A DNA stretch of 64,000 nt from Strigops habroptila. Lineage: Eukaryota > Chordata > Aves > Psittaciformes > Psittacidae. The notes beneath the pieces were generated by a model that searched no databases, was not told where the DNA came from, and saw nothing but the letters and a program-made list of their open reading frames with translations. This document shows positions 1 through 13,808 of the stretch, in pieces (within the stretch, counting starts at the first letter, position 1; every line of letters starts with the position of its first letter). A program made the position numbers and the translations under genes. Location of the stretch: the NCBI RefSeq assembly GCF_004027225.2, contig NC_044282.2, forward strand, positions 55,880,397 to 55,944,396, in the 5' to 3' direction.

Positions 1-1435
1 GGGGAGAAGTCTTCTTCAATGACATCTGTCATTCATGGAGAGGAACTACCTTTTCTGCAGCGTCATGCTGAAATACCTGACCTTGGCTTGGGCTTGAGAT
101 CACTCTGTGCAAGTGTCTCCACTGATAAGAGTAGAACATGTTCCTCTGTCACGCTGCCTGTGTGACCAGCTCCCCAAACCCTCCCTGTCCCACAGTGGCC
201 AGCTGGCAACAGCTCTGGAAAAGCTGTGGCTGTGGCTGTCTCACCCTGCCAGGGCAGCTTCTGATGTGCACAGAAACCCCATCAATAGCTTTCATTTTAT
301 GCTTTTTTGAATTTTCTTCTGCTGTCATTTGCACCTTGTCTTTAGTCAGATAGATAGCAGGGGCAGGTTCACAGCTCTTACTTAGCTCAGTCAGCCACAG
401 CACAGCTGAGGGCTATCATCTAACGTGGGTTGAGCGCATTTTGAAATGTCCTACCTTTTCCTGGCTGTAACTCAAAAGTCATGACCTTTTATATGTGAAC
501 ACTGAGGTCTTGCAGAGCCTGTAACTATAAGAAGCGATGTTGTAAAGGCATTGAAATGGGATGGAAGTGCCGCATTAAAAAATGATCCTTACTGGTTCCA
601 TTAAGACTTGTTCTATGTGAAACCACTTGTACAGCTCATCTCCTTTCCAACATTTATTCCAATTCCTGGCTGGGAGTGTAGGAGTTCTAAACACTTATGA
701 GTCAAGTGCAAACTCAGGGTTGCTACAGTCATGAAGAACTGCTGTCATTAGTCCCCTGTGGACAATTTAAAAACTTGAATCTCATAGAAGTGCTATATCC
801 TTCATTCATAAACCCCTTTGGAAAGGGAAAAGCATTGTTTATTCTCTTTTTTAAAAGACAGGGATATTCAGAAGGGAAATGATTTGTCCAGGGAACACAG
901 CAAGCCTCTGATAAAGCTGAGGTAGAATTTAATGTGCTTTTAAAGTCCTTATCTGTTATATTTACCTATGTATTTATTACATTATCAGCCTACATGATAC
1001 ATATATGTGTATGTATATGTAGATATATGCGTGTGTGTGTATATATATATATGTAGCCTCTATCAGTGCTGTGGAAGACCCGTTTCTTTTTTGACAGACC
1101 CCAGAAGTGTTTAACTTTTGAGAACAAACTATTTAAATTAAGATGAATGGTGAAAAATTATGAAGGACTTGAGTTTTTGTTATGTTTTCTGTCTTGCTCT
1201 AACCAGTACTGATTTGATTGGTTATATAAGCATTGTAAACAGATTAAAGCCTCAATCCTTCCCTGCTATAAAGAATAATTGGGGATTTAATTGTAATGAT
1301 TCACTTTATTTCAATAAAGTAACTAAAGCCTGCAATACATTGATTCACTAAAACTGCAGAGCCATTTCTGAAGTGCTTCCCTAAGACTTGTTGTCATGTA
1401 CATTCAAAGCTCCTCTTCAGATGCAAAAGTTTCTG
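1..1435. other. Non-coding stretch, no gene seen
   Basis: AT-rich sequence with short stop-limited reading frames on both strands and none with recognisable protein character. Apart from the TA/TG microsatellite near 1 kb I see no repeat or RNA gene. It may be FKBP1B intron or intergenic DNA. Confidence 0.6.
999..1053. repeat. Mixed TA/TG microsatellite
   Basis: Alternating TATG, GTGT and TATA units over about 55 bp, interrupted by single substitutions. It is a simple low-complexity repeat with no coding content. Confidence 0.85.
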
Positions 1436-2228
1436 TAGATCATCTAGTTCCAACCCTGCTGCGTTGGGCCAGGACGCCTCACACTAGCCCGTGTCGCGCA
1501 AGACTCCTCCCAGCCTGGCCTTGAACACTGCCAGGAATGGAGCATTTACCACTTCTCTGGGCAACCTGTGCCAGTGCCTCACCACCCTCACAGGGAAGAA
1601 CTTCTTCCTTATATCTGACCTGAACTTCCCCTGTTTAAACCCATTCCCCCTTGTCCTATCACTACAGTCCCTGATGCAGAGTCCCTCTCGGCATCCTTTT
1701 AGGCCCCCTTCAGATACTGGAAGGTTGCTATGAGGTCTCCACGCAGCCTTCTCTTCTCCAGGCTGAACAGCCCCAACTTCCTCAGCCTGTCTTCATACGG
1801 GAGGTGCTCCAGCCCCCTTATCATCCTTGTGGCCCTCCTCTGGACTCACTCCAACAGCTCCATGTCCTTTTTATGTTGAGGACACCAGAACTGCACACTG
1901 TGCTCCAAATGAGGTCTCACAAGAGCAGAGTAGAGGGGCAGGATCACCTCCTTTGACCTGCTGGTCATGCTTCTTCCGATGCAGCCCAGGATACGGTTGG
2001 CTTTCTGGGCTGTGAGTGCACATTGCTGGCTCACGTTAAGTTTCTCATCGACCCCCAAGTCCTTCTCTGCAGGGCTGCTCTGAATCTCTTCTCCGCCCAA
2101 CCTGTAGCTGTGCCTGGGATTGCCCTGACACAGGTGCGGGACCTTGCACTTGGCCTTGTTGAACTTCATGAGGTTGTCATTGGCCACCTCTCAAGTAAGT
2201 CAAGGTCCCCCTGGATGGCACCTTCAAA
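1436..2228 (-). mobile_element. CR1 LINE, 5'-truncated, minus strand
   Basis: Read on the minus strand this is the 3' part of a CR1 non-LTR retrotransposon. The minus frame at 1846-2187 shows ORF2 C-terminal wording ([41 protein letters not shown]). Ordinary CR1 3' sequence follows it down to 1436, where the copy begins with the reverse-complement form GATCATCTAGTTCCAACC. The terminal ATTCTATG-type tail is missing. The 5' truncation falls near 2228 at the usual GGATGGCA point. The reading frame has stops and indels, so this is a dead copy. Confidence 0.93.
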
Positions 2229-4237
2229 CAAAGTAGGCTGGACCTGAGAGAGCTTGCCGCTATAAACACAGGTGCCAGAGGTGATGGAGAGCTGAGAAAT
2301 TATTTGCCTTGTAGAAAAACAGCAATGAAATCTTGGGCTGGGATTTTTCACTGCATGAGTGTGGGAAGAAGCATTGACTGACTAGAACACTTGTCCATAC
2401 TGTAATGGCGTTATGCAACCTGTAATCTTTCTATTATTCAGTCTGTCACCGTAGTACTGGCCCATTTGCAGAGTACAAAGCATCTAAGTGATGACAGCTC
2501 TATTAGGCAGTAAGGGACATGGTTAGCCGTTGTGTTTATAGAGGGCAGTGAGATAAGAATAGCATCCAGTCTTCAGTGCTTGCCACACTTACCTTAGATT
2601 TTGGACACCTCTGTATGTTTTGTGGACAAGTAGCTGTGTTGAAAAAGTGGGGGGTACTAGGGTGATAGTTATCTTAGCTCTTCTTTTTCCCTTGAGAAAC
2701 TGATGTAAAATACAGGCCAAGAGGGTGTCAGCTGATAAAAGCCAGACAAATGTGTTCTCTGGATTTGGTGTCAAGGAGCCTGCCATCTGTGAGAAACCGG
2801 ACATACTCTGGCAGCCATTCATGCATGAATGAATGAATGTCCTCAGTGTGCCCTTCCACTGCACCTCCTGCTACTCTTTTACTATATGTAGGAACACCCT
2901 TCTTCTAGTTTTTCTTCAATACCTCAGTAAGTTGTAATAGACTCCTAGAAAAATTTTCTAGTCTGTTTGTTTAGTCGTATGCAGGTTTTATTAGTTTTCA
3001 GTGTTACTTGTGCAGCTTCTAAGCACATTCTAGCAGTATGTTAAATGATGAAACTTGTTTTCTGATTGCTTCCTCAGAGGATAGAGCAGAAAGAGGTTTA
3101 GCACATCCAAAAGAATACGTGAGGGCAGCACGTGAGTGTCAGGGCTGAGATTATGATTCACAATGAGAGCGTTTTACCTTGAACAGGCAGACAAGGTGTC
3201 TCTACGTGGGGAAAGAATTATTGTTATTAATATGTACATGACTTTGTTTAAAGGAAGTACTGTTGACCTTCTCCCGAGCAACCGCAAATTCAAGCCTTTA
3301 TAATTAGCTTCTTATCAGAAAATAAATCAATGTCTCTAGCCAAGGTAACTTCTGAACATGACTTGCATAAACCTGTCACCGAGCAGGATTCACCAGAACT
3401 GCATTTGTTCCTGACCAGGGAATGGTAACAACTTGGACATGACAAGCCCCACCAGGGTGATGTATTTAAAGACTCCCCCACCATGCCCTGAAATAGTGGC
3501 AATGCTGCACAAGATTATCTGCCTGCCTTTTTCACCCCACAAAAGGTTCATGGCTTTTGGGTTTACAAGTCAAGAAACTCTGTTTTGCTGAGCCTTTCTT
3601 TTACTGCTCCTTGTGAAGCAGTGTTTGCTAATTTAGAAATGCTTAGAAATACTGAGCCAAGTGAGGATGGACTCGATGTCTGCCACTGCATGTGAGGAAG
3701 ATACTTAGGACCATTTTATAGTGAAAAGCCACAACTCATGCCTGGTCTTCTACCCACTGTTTGCCAAAGAGCGAGGGAGACAACTTTAAAAATAGTTGGT
3801 ATATGGAGTTAATGTTTCTCTAACTGTGATGGGTCTCCTATACAATGGAATATTGTATTGTTATCCTGGATTATATACAGGATCATTTATACGTTTAAGG
3901 TTCATTAGTGTGGATTTTTACCATTTGTTTTCCCGCTCTTGGATTTACTTGAGTAAGACGTCTCTAATACAGGTATATGTGTGTTTGCATACTCGTGAAG
4001 TATAAAGACCTTAGATCATGATGTTAAAAGCTTCAGGTCAAAAGGAGTGGAGTGGGGTTTTTTCAGTATTTAAAACATTTTAAAATAAATTCCAATTCTT
4101 GTTTTCACTCAGTATTGGAGTTCTGAAATTTATTATGTTATATCGTACCTTGTTCAGCTGGTCTTTCTCATCAGTGTTTTCAGTCAGTAATAGTGGGAAA
4201 ATTCTGATTTAGGATAGAACAGAATGAAATAGGATAG
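2229..4237. other. Non-coding stretch, no gene seen
   Basis: About 2 kb of unique-looking AT-rich DNA between two CR1 copies. A short GAAT/ATGA iteration lies near 2820-2840. No reading frame resembles a known protein and no splice-bounded exon is evident. Confidence 0.6.
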
Positions 4238-4390
4238 AAATAGACTAGACTATTTCAATTGGAAGGGACCTATAATGAGCACCTAGTCCAACTGCCTGAC
4301 CACTTCAGGGCTGACCAAAAGTTAAAGCATGTTATTAAGGACATAGTCCAAATGCCTCTTAAACACTGACAGGCAATTTTGGGGTTATGG
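4238..4390 (-). mobile_element. Old CR1 3'-end fragment, minus strand
   Basis: The wording TTGGAAGGGACC, then CTAGTCCAACTGCCTGACCA, then TTAAACACTGACAGGC is the reverse complement of the 3' end of an old, diverged CR1 subfamily. The 5' boundary is eroded, so the upper coordinate is approximate. Confidence 0.75.
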
Positions 4391-5641
4391 ATAACGAATG
4401 TTGTCAAGCTGTCTCTCCAGGAGTAGGTATACAGATGACTGACTGGACAATGTTTCCAGAGGATCACAAGGTCTTCTGCAAGAAATTCATGATACTTTGA
4501 ATAACAAACTAAAAAAGATGAAAAATAAACATGCCAGTGGAAATAAAATCGGCTTTTTAAGTAAAGGACTTTCCAGTGGGCCTTAAAATGGACTGGTGTT
4601 AGCCCCATTGTAAGTGACATTTTATCAGTGACAAAAGATATCAAGCTGGTAAAAATTAACATATATTCTAAATAAAGGGTCTTATTCCACAGGTCATTGA
4701 TATAGTGTAATAGGGATTACTATGTAAAATGGTCACACGTCAGTAATACATTTCAGGTCCTATAAAACCCTTTACAAAGTCCTATGTGGAAGAAGAAAGA
4801 ATGAAGCCAGTGCTTACAGATAAGAGGACTTCCGTGCGAAGCAGTGACATTGAAAAAGGCTCAGGGAGCCACGGTTGACCATCAACTGAACACAAGCTCC
4901 AGGACTGTCCTTTAGCCAAAATGCTGACTGCAGCCCATGAGTATATAAACAGGAGCACTGAGGAAAAGGAGGAGGTCCAGGGGCCTCTCACTGCTATGGC
5001 TGTTTCAAAAATAGTGTGCTCAGTTTTGTAGTCTGCAATGCTGGAAAGAGACATGAATGGTAGAAGTGCTGGGAAACCTTCCTGAACATAAAATGCTGAA
5101 TTTATTCGGCAGAGGTTAAGGGATATTTTGCTCCTTACATGGGGAACAAAAAATTGATGGGACCAAGATACATTAAGAGATCATAGCCAGGAAGTGAATA
5201 TTTACAAGTTCACCTTAAAATAAGGAATACATTTGGACTGGAAATACTGATATATAAGTGAACACCAGTCAATAATTGCAGTCAGTTCATCTGCTCTGAG
5301 AAATCTTTAAATCAGCTCTAATTCAACCAGGAATTACCTAGTGAAAATCCTACAGCCTGCATTAAAGTAGGAGTTAAGACAAAGAGATGGCAAAGATCAC
5401 TTCTGGCATATAGGTGCATTAATTAAGAGTTTTGTCATGTATTTTGGAAGCTTCAGTTGCATTCTCCTTCAGTGGTCTTTTCCTCATGTAGATTAGTGCT
5501 AAAGGCTTCAGATCTTTCCTAGATTCATATCTTTTAGGGTTGAACTGGCAATTAGTGTGATTCTTCACATACCAACGTTTGAACTTGAACTCATTTGCTG
5601 CCCTAGGTTTAATCATGTCAATTTTTCTTCTTTTGCATTTC

Positions 5642-5669
5642 TTTTTTTTTTTTTTTTTTGTGTGTGTGT
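5642..5669. repeat. Poly-T followed by (GT)n
   Basis: Eighteen T residues are followed directly by five GT units. It is a simple repeat. It could be the tail of a very old minus-strand insertion, but nothing flanking it supports that. Confidence 0.8.
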
Positions 5670-7341
5670 CCATATCTTTGGTATGTTTTCCTGTATAGAT
5701 ACAGATGAAAACTACAAAATGGTGTTGATCAAAATGCTGCCTGCTTTTTCAAGTTTTTGGGTTTATGATGGTCAAATAAACACTCTGCCATGGGTGGAAT
5801 TCACTGACATTAGAGGACAGTCAGCATTTTATAGGAGATGCTTCATATCATGAAAAATGAGCTGATACAGAGTTTTGGAACCATTTATATCCACTTGCAT
5901 TCTGATTACCAGCTTGCATTGAGCATCCTTAGAATTGGTCACTTCTCTAAAAAGTAATTGGAGCACGTTAAAATGTGATTAATAAAATAACTAATCAATT
6001 ATGGAACATAATATCATGTTTCACTTAAAGTCATTTTCCATATTTAGCCAGAGGCTTTAATTATGTTTTTACACCGCTTTGGTTGATACGATTTTTATTA
6101 GATAATGCTTATTGTATATGAAAAACAAAACAGTTGCATTGAAACGGATATATGACTTCAAGGAATGTCTTTGATGTGGGGATTACTGGGCAGAAACCTT
6201 TGGCCAGTGCTGTGAATCTGACCAGAGAGCTGTAATGGCTCTTTCTATAAAAACAGGCATTAGAAACCCTTAGGAGAAGACAACAGTATCTGTGAGAAGG
6301 GAGACTTTCCATCATGATCTGCAATGCACAGAAATATTTGCAGCTCAGGAAGATTGACAAGCCAGCGTGCTGTTCAGGATGGCAAATGCTGTTTGCATAA
6401 CTCATCTTGCAGTCATTGCGTCACATTTAATTGACATCCCTCTAAAAACTGTATTTGATGGAGTATTCTGGAAAACCCTGCCGTCTCAGTTTAGCACAGG
6501 CAAAGCAAGTTTCTGCAGCAGTTTTCTTCAGGGGCTAACGTTGGCCATTTGAAGCCCTGTCCCACCTTCAGCTCTGCCCTGTTTTGCCTCAGGACTGCTT
6601 GACTCTGGTTCTGCTGCGTGCTCACACGGGGTGTGCAGTTGTGTGGCTCTATGTCATGCACGCATCAGAACTGTATCGCGTTACCGGAAAACCCTGCGCT
6701 GGCAAACAGTGTTCACAGTTTCTGCTTTAAGCATATCTCAAGGACATCTGGGTGTGGTAAAAATAAAAATAGCCACCCTGGAAAGAACATGTGAAAATCC
6801 TCCTCTGGAGAGTGGCTGTAAAATAAAAGGATCCCACCTAAAAATATGATGCATGCTTAACACAAAGGTTCACCTTGATTTTGAAGTCCTGCTAACGCTG
6901 GACTTGTGTTTTGGAGACAAATCCTGTGGCCGCTGGAAGACCTGTGCTATGGCTACACGGAAAGGTGCAGGCAGAGGCAGATGGAACCACAATGTGGCTG
7001 GGGGCTGTGTGGCCACACCAGGAGCCAGGGATTGGCTGCACATCCTTGGGCAGTGCAAATGGTTCAGTCTGGGCATGGTAGTAGTGAGCACCTTGGTGTC
7101 TTTCGCAATGTAGGCCTGCGTCATAGACATTACAAGAAACAGTAGAGGCACGGATAGCCTCGCAGCCTATATTTTGGTAAAATACAGCCTCATGCCATAA
7201 ACGGTTTGGTTATAGGATGTTTAACTTAATTTTGTGATAGTTTTATTCTGTTTAAGTAAATAGTGATACCTGCTCTGTGTATTTTCTAGACCTAGAGATC
7301 AAACCAAGTACACAACAAAATCTTTGTGAAAGACATCAAAA

Positions 7342-7414
7342 TTTCCCCTCTTTTCCCCTTCCTTCTCTTTCCTTCCTTTCCCCTCCTCTGTCTTCCCCTC
7401 CCCTCTCTTCTCTT
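7342..7414. repeat. Polypyrimidine tract (CT-rich)
   Basis: About 73 bases that are almost entirely C and T on the plus strand, mostly CCCCTT, TTCC and CTCT units. It is low-complexity sequence without coding content. Confidence 0.85.
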
Positions 7415-10400
7415 AATGTCCCACAGCAATAACTCTCATGCAAATCCACCTGTAGCCCTGATTCTGCTGTGCAGCAGTCATGATATGAATTTTATTATTG
7501 AAGTATATATGAATCATTATTTTCAATATAATGCAGCTCTGCTTTACTTGTGTTAGAGTAACCCCTAGAGGTCCCACCGGAGGGTTTCATCATGCTGTGC
7601 ACAACTGACATAATGAGGTTAATTTTATTGAGTGTATTTGGTTCCCTGTACCCCAATGCTCATGATTCATCATTTCTTTTGTCAGTGAATAGTGAGATAA
7701 TGAGATAGCAGGTTGACAAGGGCAGAAATAAATTTAAGTTTAAAACGACAGATGTGCCTTTTGAGCAAGTTCAGCCAAGTAGGGCCTCAGTCTGTTCCAT
7801 GGGAATTGCCAGGTCAAAGCTGACTCAGAATTAGTATTTATGAATACTCCATCAAAATGTAAGCATGCATAATGAGAAGTGCTTTATTAATACACATATT
7901 AACTGATATTTTACACGACCCAGTATTTCTTACAATATCTATGCACCAAATTTGAGAAGAACAATACTTCTGATACCATCAGATCAGAATTATGGCTACC
8001 TGCTGTGTTGCAGCGTGTGTTCTTCATAGCAGAGGGTAAAAATACATGTTTTGTACTGTGTGGACTTGATAAACTTTGCAGTGTTCTTGCCTGTCTATTT
8101 CCTCACTTTTCAAAGTTGAGATTTTTTAAGTGATGTCATGTTTTCACACAGCATTGCAGCTTAGGAAGTTGAACTTCTTAAATGAGATGTTTAGGCTTTG
8201 AAGTAATGGTAATTACTGTAATTACTGTAACTTCGTGATAGTTATACTTGATGTCTTGGGAAAACTTAAGAAAATACATAGAGTTGAAAAGCTTTTAAAA
8301 GAATTTAGTTGAAATCAAAGGAGTTAGATGCCCAGATGCACTTGAGATGTCCACAGTATGACTAGCACATCTTCAGACACCTACTTATCTTCAAATAGCT
8401 GCATTTTATGCTGCGTTTGTATGCAAAAACTGTGCCATTTGTAGCTAACGTTGTGTTTTCTGGCATGAATGTGTTGATATAATGATGCGAGCATTGCAGA
8501 GGTATTGAGAGAAACTTCTATCTTTAACCAAGATTTTTATATGATAGAAAGTGTGTGTGAGACCAGATACTACATTCTAGCTATCCTGGCAGGTGTGAAA
8601 TTTTTAATCTGGTTGACACTGCATATTGTATACATTTGCAGTTAAAAGAAGATTGCGTGTGCTGCTCTGTAGCAGGCACCAAGTGTTTCTTGGCTTTTAC
8701 TGGGCTTTCAATGTTATGAATCAGGCAGACAGGAGGGTATTAAGCATTTCTGGCCACATTAAATGAAGATTGGTCCCGTTTGGCTTGCAATTTTAAGTAC
8801 TTACTAGTTTATTTAATAAAGATTTTGACTGCCTTCTATTATGTATATACGTGTGATTCACAGGCTTAGGAGACATGGCATGTTCAGCCTCTAGCTCAGG
8901 AGGATCTGCTGTGTTGGAGACAAGCACATTCTCACTCTCGAACACCACCCCAGGCCGTGTCTACATTACAGCTGACAAGGGCTGGGAGCAGGATGGTTGT
9001 GTGAGCCACCACTTCTGATCACAGCCTTGCCCTGCGGGCACTCTGCAGACTGCCCGTTCGGGTGCGCTGAGGTGCCTGGCAGAATATTAAACTGCCAGAC
9101 AGGCTGAGATGTAGAGTCCCTTGGGCTGTGCCTGCGGCTGCGCTTATAGTTTCACTGTCTGAATATAGAGTAAGTCTGATCCACAGGGCAGCCTTTGGAT
9201 GACCCCAGCATGCAACTGGAAATACCCGTAGTCTCAGAGCATAGCCAGCTCTCTATGCTGGAAAGTTAGGTCGAAGATACAGGGCTGCAAAGGAGAGAGA
9301 GCGAGCAATTTCAGCTGAGGAAACATCCATGACCTCGGCATGCCCCAGCCATGATTTTGTAGCTTTCCACTGGTGATAATCCATGTTGGCTCAAACCCCA
9401 GCTGGGATCAGACAGGTCAGCTCCTGCTTAGAGATTTCTGACTGGGGAACAGAAACAGAGCTCAAAACAGAAGGAAAAGAATGAGAAGGTTTAGGATTAG
9501 GCTGAGAATGATTACGTTTGCCTTGGCAGTGGCACACACACATGCAGGGTTTGGGAGCTGCTGCCTGATGGCACCACGTAAACTGGGCATGGTGCAGCAT
9601 CCAGGCTGTGTATCAGAGCATTTGCTTAACTTGCAAATCTAAGTGTGGCTCTGGAGCCAACCACAGAGCTTGCTACTGGCCTCAGTGGGCAGGTTATTGC
9701 TTCTTTTATTTACTCCTACTTTGGGCAGACCCGGGAGCCTGATGACAAGAATATCCAGTGCGTGATTTAGCTTCTGCAGATGGTCAGGACGTGCCCATCT
9801 AATTCTGGCATATAGTTCTTAGATGCCGGCTAGGCTTAAACCATGACAGGGCCAGAGGGAGAGAAAAAAAGGAATTAAATGGTCAGTGCAGAGTAGTCAC
9901 AAGGAACACCCTCCTGGTAGTCTGCAGTGTGACGTGAGAGTCACACAAGATATACAGTATTTTACCTATGAGGACAGAGAGTTGTGCATGCTTTGTGGGT
10001 CACCTTAGGGCTACGTAGGAAGAATATTTCTCTACCTCTTGAAAGCTGCATGTTGCTGCAGTTCGCGACATTTGGGGGGTTACGTTACTGATTTATTTTC
10101 TTAGGAGAAAAGGTAAATAGAAAATCATTCATTTGCATGCATTGGACATCAGGACTCCTATATTAAAGCTCAAGGTGGCTGAGAAACAGGAGACACTTCT
10201 TTATTTAACCTCCCACTGAAGAGACATGTTTAATACTTTATTATGTAACTGTTTTTTCAGAAAAATGCTGTATTTTTCTGTGCATTTCTGACTCTGTTTC
10301 CAGTTATTCTCGTAAACATGGGTGTGTAGGAAGGAGGGGAATAATTGCCTTTTAAATGGTTGAGAATAATGCAATTAAACCCCTGTAATCAGATGCTACA

Positions 10401-13400
10401 GGATGTGGCTATTCATTTCAAGGTCCCTTTTGCTAAAGATGCAGTGATCAACCAGTGGCACCTCTTGGGCTTCAGACATAAATATTCAGGAAGGCAAGGC
10501 TGAGGAGATCTTCAGATTGAATTTATTCACAGTGATTTTAAGGGTGGAGTGGCAAGTTCAGCTCTGGAAAAGTAAGGAATGAGCTAGCTAGTTATCACAA
10601 CTCAACAACCATTTTAGTGATCGTTTGGTTGCTGTCAGTGCAGGTGCTTTTGGACAAAGTTCGGCTCGTAAACGCGCCCCCCTGGTATAGATGTTCCCAC
10701 CATTATGTTTTTTATAGCATCAGCATTGTTTCCAGGAACAGAGAAAAGAGAATTCGATTATGTTTGAATCACAGCATCATTCAAGAGCTCTACTGTGCAT
10801 AACTGTGCAAAAAACAGATTAAGAGAAACTCTCATTCCCAGACAGCTAAGGAAGGTGAACAACAAAGAACAGAGGAGGAAGGGACACAGTCAGATACACA
10901 CGTATATATTACTATTATATTTATTTTCTGTTTTCAAAGGTAGAAAGAGTAAGAGAGATCTCTCAGCCAAATCATCCATTTAATAACTCGTTTTTCTATA
11001 GCGTTAAGACCTGTTTGGGTGTTGAGGAGAGATGCTTATAGAGGGAGGTGGCCTCAGAGAGATGTTCGGGAGAAGGAGAGCGTTCAGGGCATGAAGCACA
11101 GGAGTGAACACCTCCTCCAGGTCTCCCAAGAGCATTTTGTTTGTTTTGAATGTGTTTCAGCCCACCAGCAGCCTTGCCTGTGCTCACTTGAGAGAGAGGT
11201 GGTTATACTGCGGTACAGTATGACTACACTGCTGTTAATACACCCCCAGGGAAAGGGAGGACGGCATGGTACAGCATGTGTGAAAAGACATCTTGTGCTG
11301 GCGGCACCGTGGTTGAGTCATTCCATCCTGTCTGCGGCTGCGGGCAGCAGTCACTGCAGGGCCGTAGAGCCGCCACCGGCTAATCGTTATAATAAGCACT
11401 TCAGGCAGAGTCTGGCTCCCCCATTTAGTCTCTCTCCACTTTAGGTCTGTAAGTATTTGTCCTGTCCACATCTATTGCTGGCACAGAGGCATCAGAAGAA
11501 AGTTCTCCTAAGCCTTTGCTTGCATACCTGGCTTTGGGCCAGGGAAAGTTAAACCTGATCATCTTAGCCTCTTACTGCCCCTGCTGATTCTTTTTTTTCA
11601 GTAGTAAATGATGACTCTCTTCAAGATGGGCCAGAATTTCCTGGGGGTAGGTTGGCACTTCCCCAAGGCATACACATTTAGTAGCATATGCCCATGCAAG
11701 TAAACAGAAGGATAGAGGGTTTTTCTTCCTTTGGTACACGCTATCCAGTTTGTTCCTTGGCGCTTTCCCCACTCACAGGGGAGGATGGCTGCCTCTCTAT
11801 ACAAGCCCAAGTTTGATTTATTTATTTTTTGCCCCCCTTCTTCTAGCTGTCTGTAGCAGACACACCAAATTTCCCAAAATGAAGGCGTTAATACAAGTAT
11901 CGCTTACTGCCCCTCCTGTGACATCTATGTTATTTCCAAGTTGCCCAAAATGAGAAATGCAATTTGGGTGAGTCAGGGAGTCTGTCCTGACTCAGACTCT
12001 TTAATGTAGAAGTGTCTCAGGGTCATGCATAATTCTATTAATATAGGGTCAAACTTGAGTAGGGAGCTCTGTTTGATTTGCCTATTTTTAGCAAAGTCAC
12101 ACCAATGCAGCAAAACCAGCCAAACTAAACCTGGCTCAGTTTGCTTTGAAATTTTGTGACCAAACAAACAAAAAAAATTAATTATCTTAAGGTAATGAAA
12201 TGTTTTCATTTTATTCTGTGCTCAGCCAGCACAGTAGCTTTTATGTCTGTGGTGGGTAATTTTTGTACAAAATCCTGCTCTATTCTTACAGCCCCTGACT
12301 AATCAGACGTTCTGCTTTTGCAGTAAAAAGTGTTGAAACCTCACTATTGTCATGTCTCATACACAGGTCTTTCTTTTCTTTTTCTTCACACAAATTAAAC
12401 CACAAAGACCTCTCTTGAATTCCAGTCTTTTCAAAGTGTATATGCAAGGATGCTGAGAGAGGCTATATCATTTTTCCTTCCTACCCTCTTAGAAGGTGCT
12501 TGATGCAAGGACAAATGAAGAAAGAGTTTGGATCAAGGTGTGCTGTTTATCACTGTTAAGAATAAGAAGTTTGGGGTAAATATTCTGACTGTATCTTTTG
12601 TGATCCCACCAAGGTTTATTAGTCCTGGGTCCAGCAGTGTAATTCCATGTTAGAAAACCTTTGCGGTGCAAGGATTAGAATATGTTAATTTTCTGGCTTC
12701 CAGGAAGGAAACTTGTCTTTAAATACAATGGGTAGGAACAAAAAATGTAGTAAGAAATTGAACAAAATACCTAGGGAGCCAGGGGAACTGTGTAGGAGAG
12801 TTGAAAATGGTTATAGCAGAGTATGTGGTGGGAAGAGCCCTGCCCAAGTCTCACTTGTATCTCTGGAATGGCTGAGTGAGAATTACTCCTCGTCTGGGAC
12901 AAGCCAGCATTGCTCTATTGACCTTTTAGAGGTTCAACTGATACAGAGCAGCTTAAAATCTGACCTTCTGTGTCCAGATAGCAAGGTGGCGTAGAACTTT
13001 TGTGTCCCGATAGCAAGGTGGGAGAGATCAGAGCAACACTTCCTAATCTCCATGAAGGCTTCTGAAGCAGATAAAAAGGTAGTGCTCCTGCTTTGCGTTC
13101 TTTAACACTTTAGCAGAGCAAGCAGGATGTCGAAGTTGCTCTGAATGAAATCGGAACAAGGGATAGATGCTCTTGTAACCTTAAAAATACAGGTGACGCT
13201 GATTTGTGTTCTCTTCTGAGAGCTTAAATGATTGAGATGTAAGCAACCAAACTGAGATATGGCCTAATGCACTTAGTCTGGTAGCACTGTCACCACAAAG
13301 ACAGAAATAAAGCTCATATCTGGGCACCAGCCTAAAAAGGTTCTTAGGGACTGTTAAACAAATTAGAGATCAGATAACATGTTTCCCTGTCACTGGGACA

Positions 13401-13604
13401 AAGTCTATCTGCCTTAGAGTAAAAACATACGTTGTGCTATAGCTAGGAATGCTCACTGTCCACTTCATGTCACATGTGAAAATCCACATCATTTTTATAG
13501 CTGTGCTGTGCTGTAGTTTAAATTGGCTTCCCCTCTTTGTTAAGCAATACCAAGAGTCAACACAGGGTTTGGAGCTTACCCAGAGGAAGTTTGGTATTTG
13601 ATTT

Positions 13605-13808
13605 GACCATGCACAGTGCATCTGGTGAAGCACTGGAACAGGCTGCCCAAGGAAGTTGTGAATGCCCCATCCCTGGCAGTGTTCAAGGCCAGGTTGGACG
13701 GGGCTTGCAGCAACCTGGTCTAGTGGAAGGTGTCCCTGCCCATGGTGGAGGGGGTGGAACCGGATGATCTTAAGGTCCTTTCCAACCCAAACCATTCCAT
13801 GGTTCTAC
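13605..13808 (+). mobile_element. CR1 LINE 3' end, plus strand
   Basis: The last ~200 bp of a CR1 element. It holds the order CACTGGAACAGGCTGCCCAA, CCATCCCTGGCAGTGTTCAA, CAACCTGGTCTAGTGGAAGG and TTTCCAACCCAAACCATTCC, ending in the CR1 3' terminus. It contains only 3' UTR-type sequence and no ORF2. Confidence 0.95.

Larger units (their letters stand above)
4391..13604. other. Long non-coding stretch, no gene seen
   Basis: About 9 kb in which I could support no exon, RNA gene or interspersed element. It contains a poly-T/GT run, a polypyrimidine tract, a modest GC rise around 8.9-9.6 kb, and a two-copy 32-bp-spaced repeat at 12969-13020. Reading frames are short and unrelated to neighbouring genes. 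It is consistent with intron or intergenic DNA. Confidence 0.55.

Noticed and set aside
1846-2187. 113-codon minus-strand frame
   Set aside because: It is a CR1 ORF2 remnant within the minus-strand CR1.
8880-9610. Locally GC-richer stretch considered as a hidden exon cluster
   Set aside because: No frame carries recognisable protein wording and no acceptor-donor pair encloses an open segment in a consistent frame.
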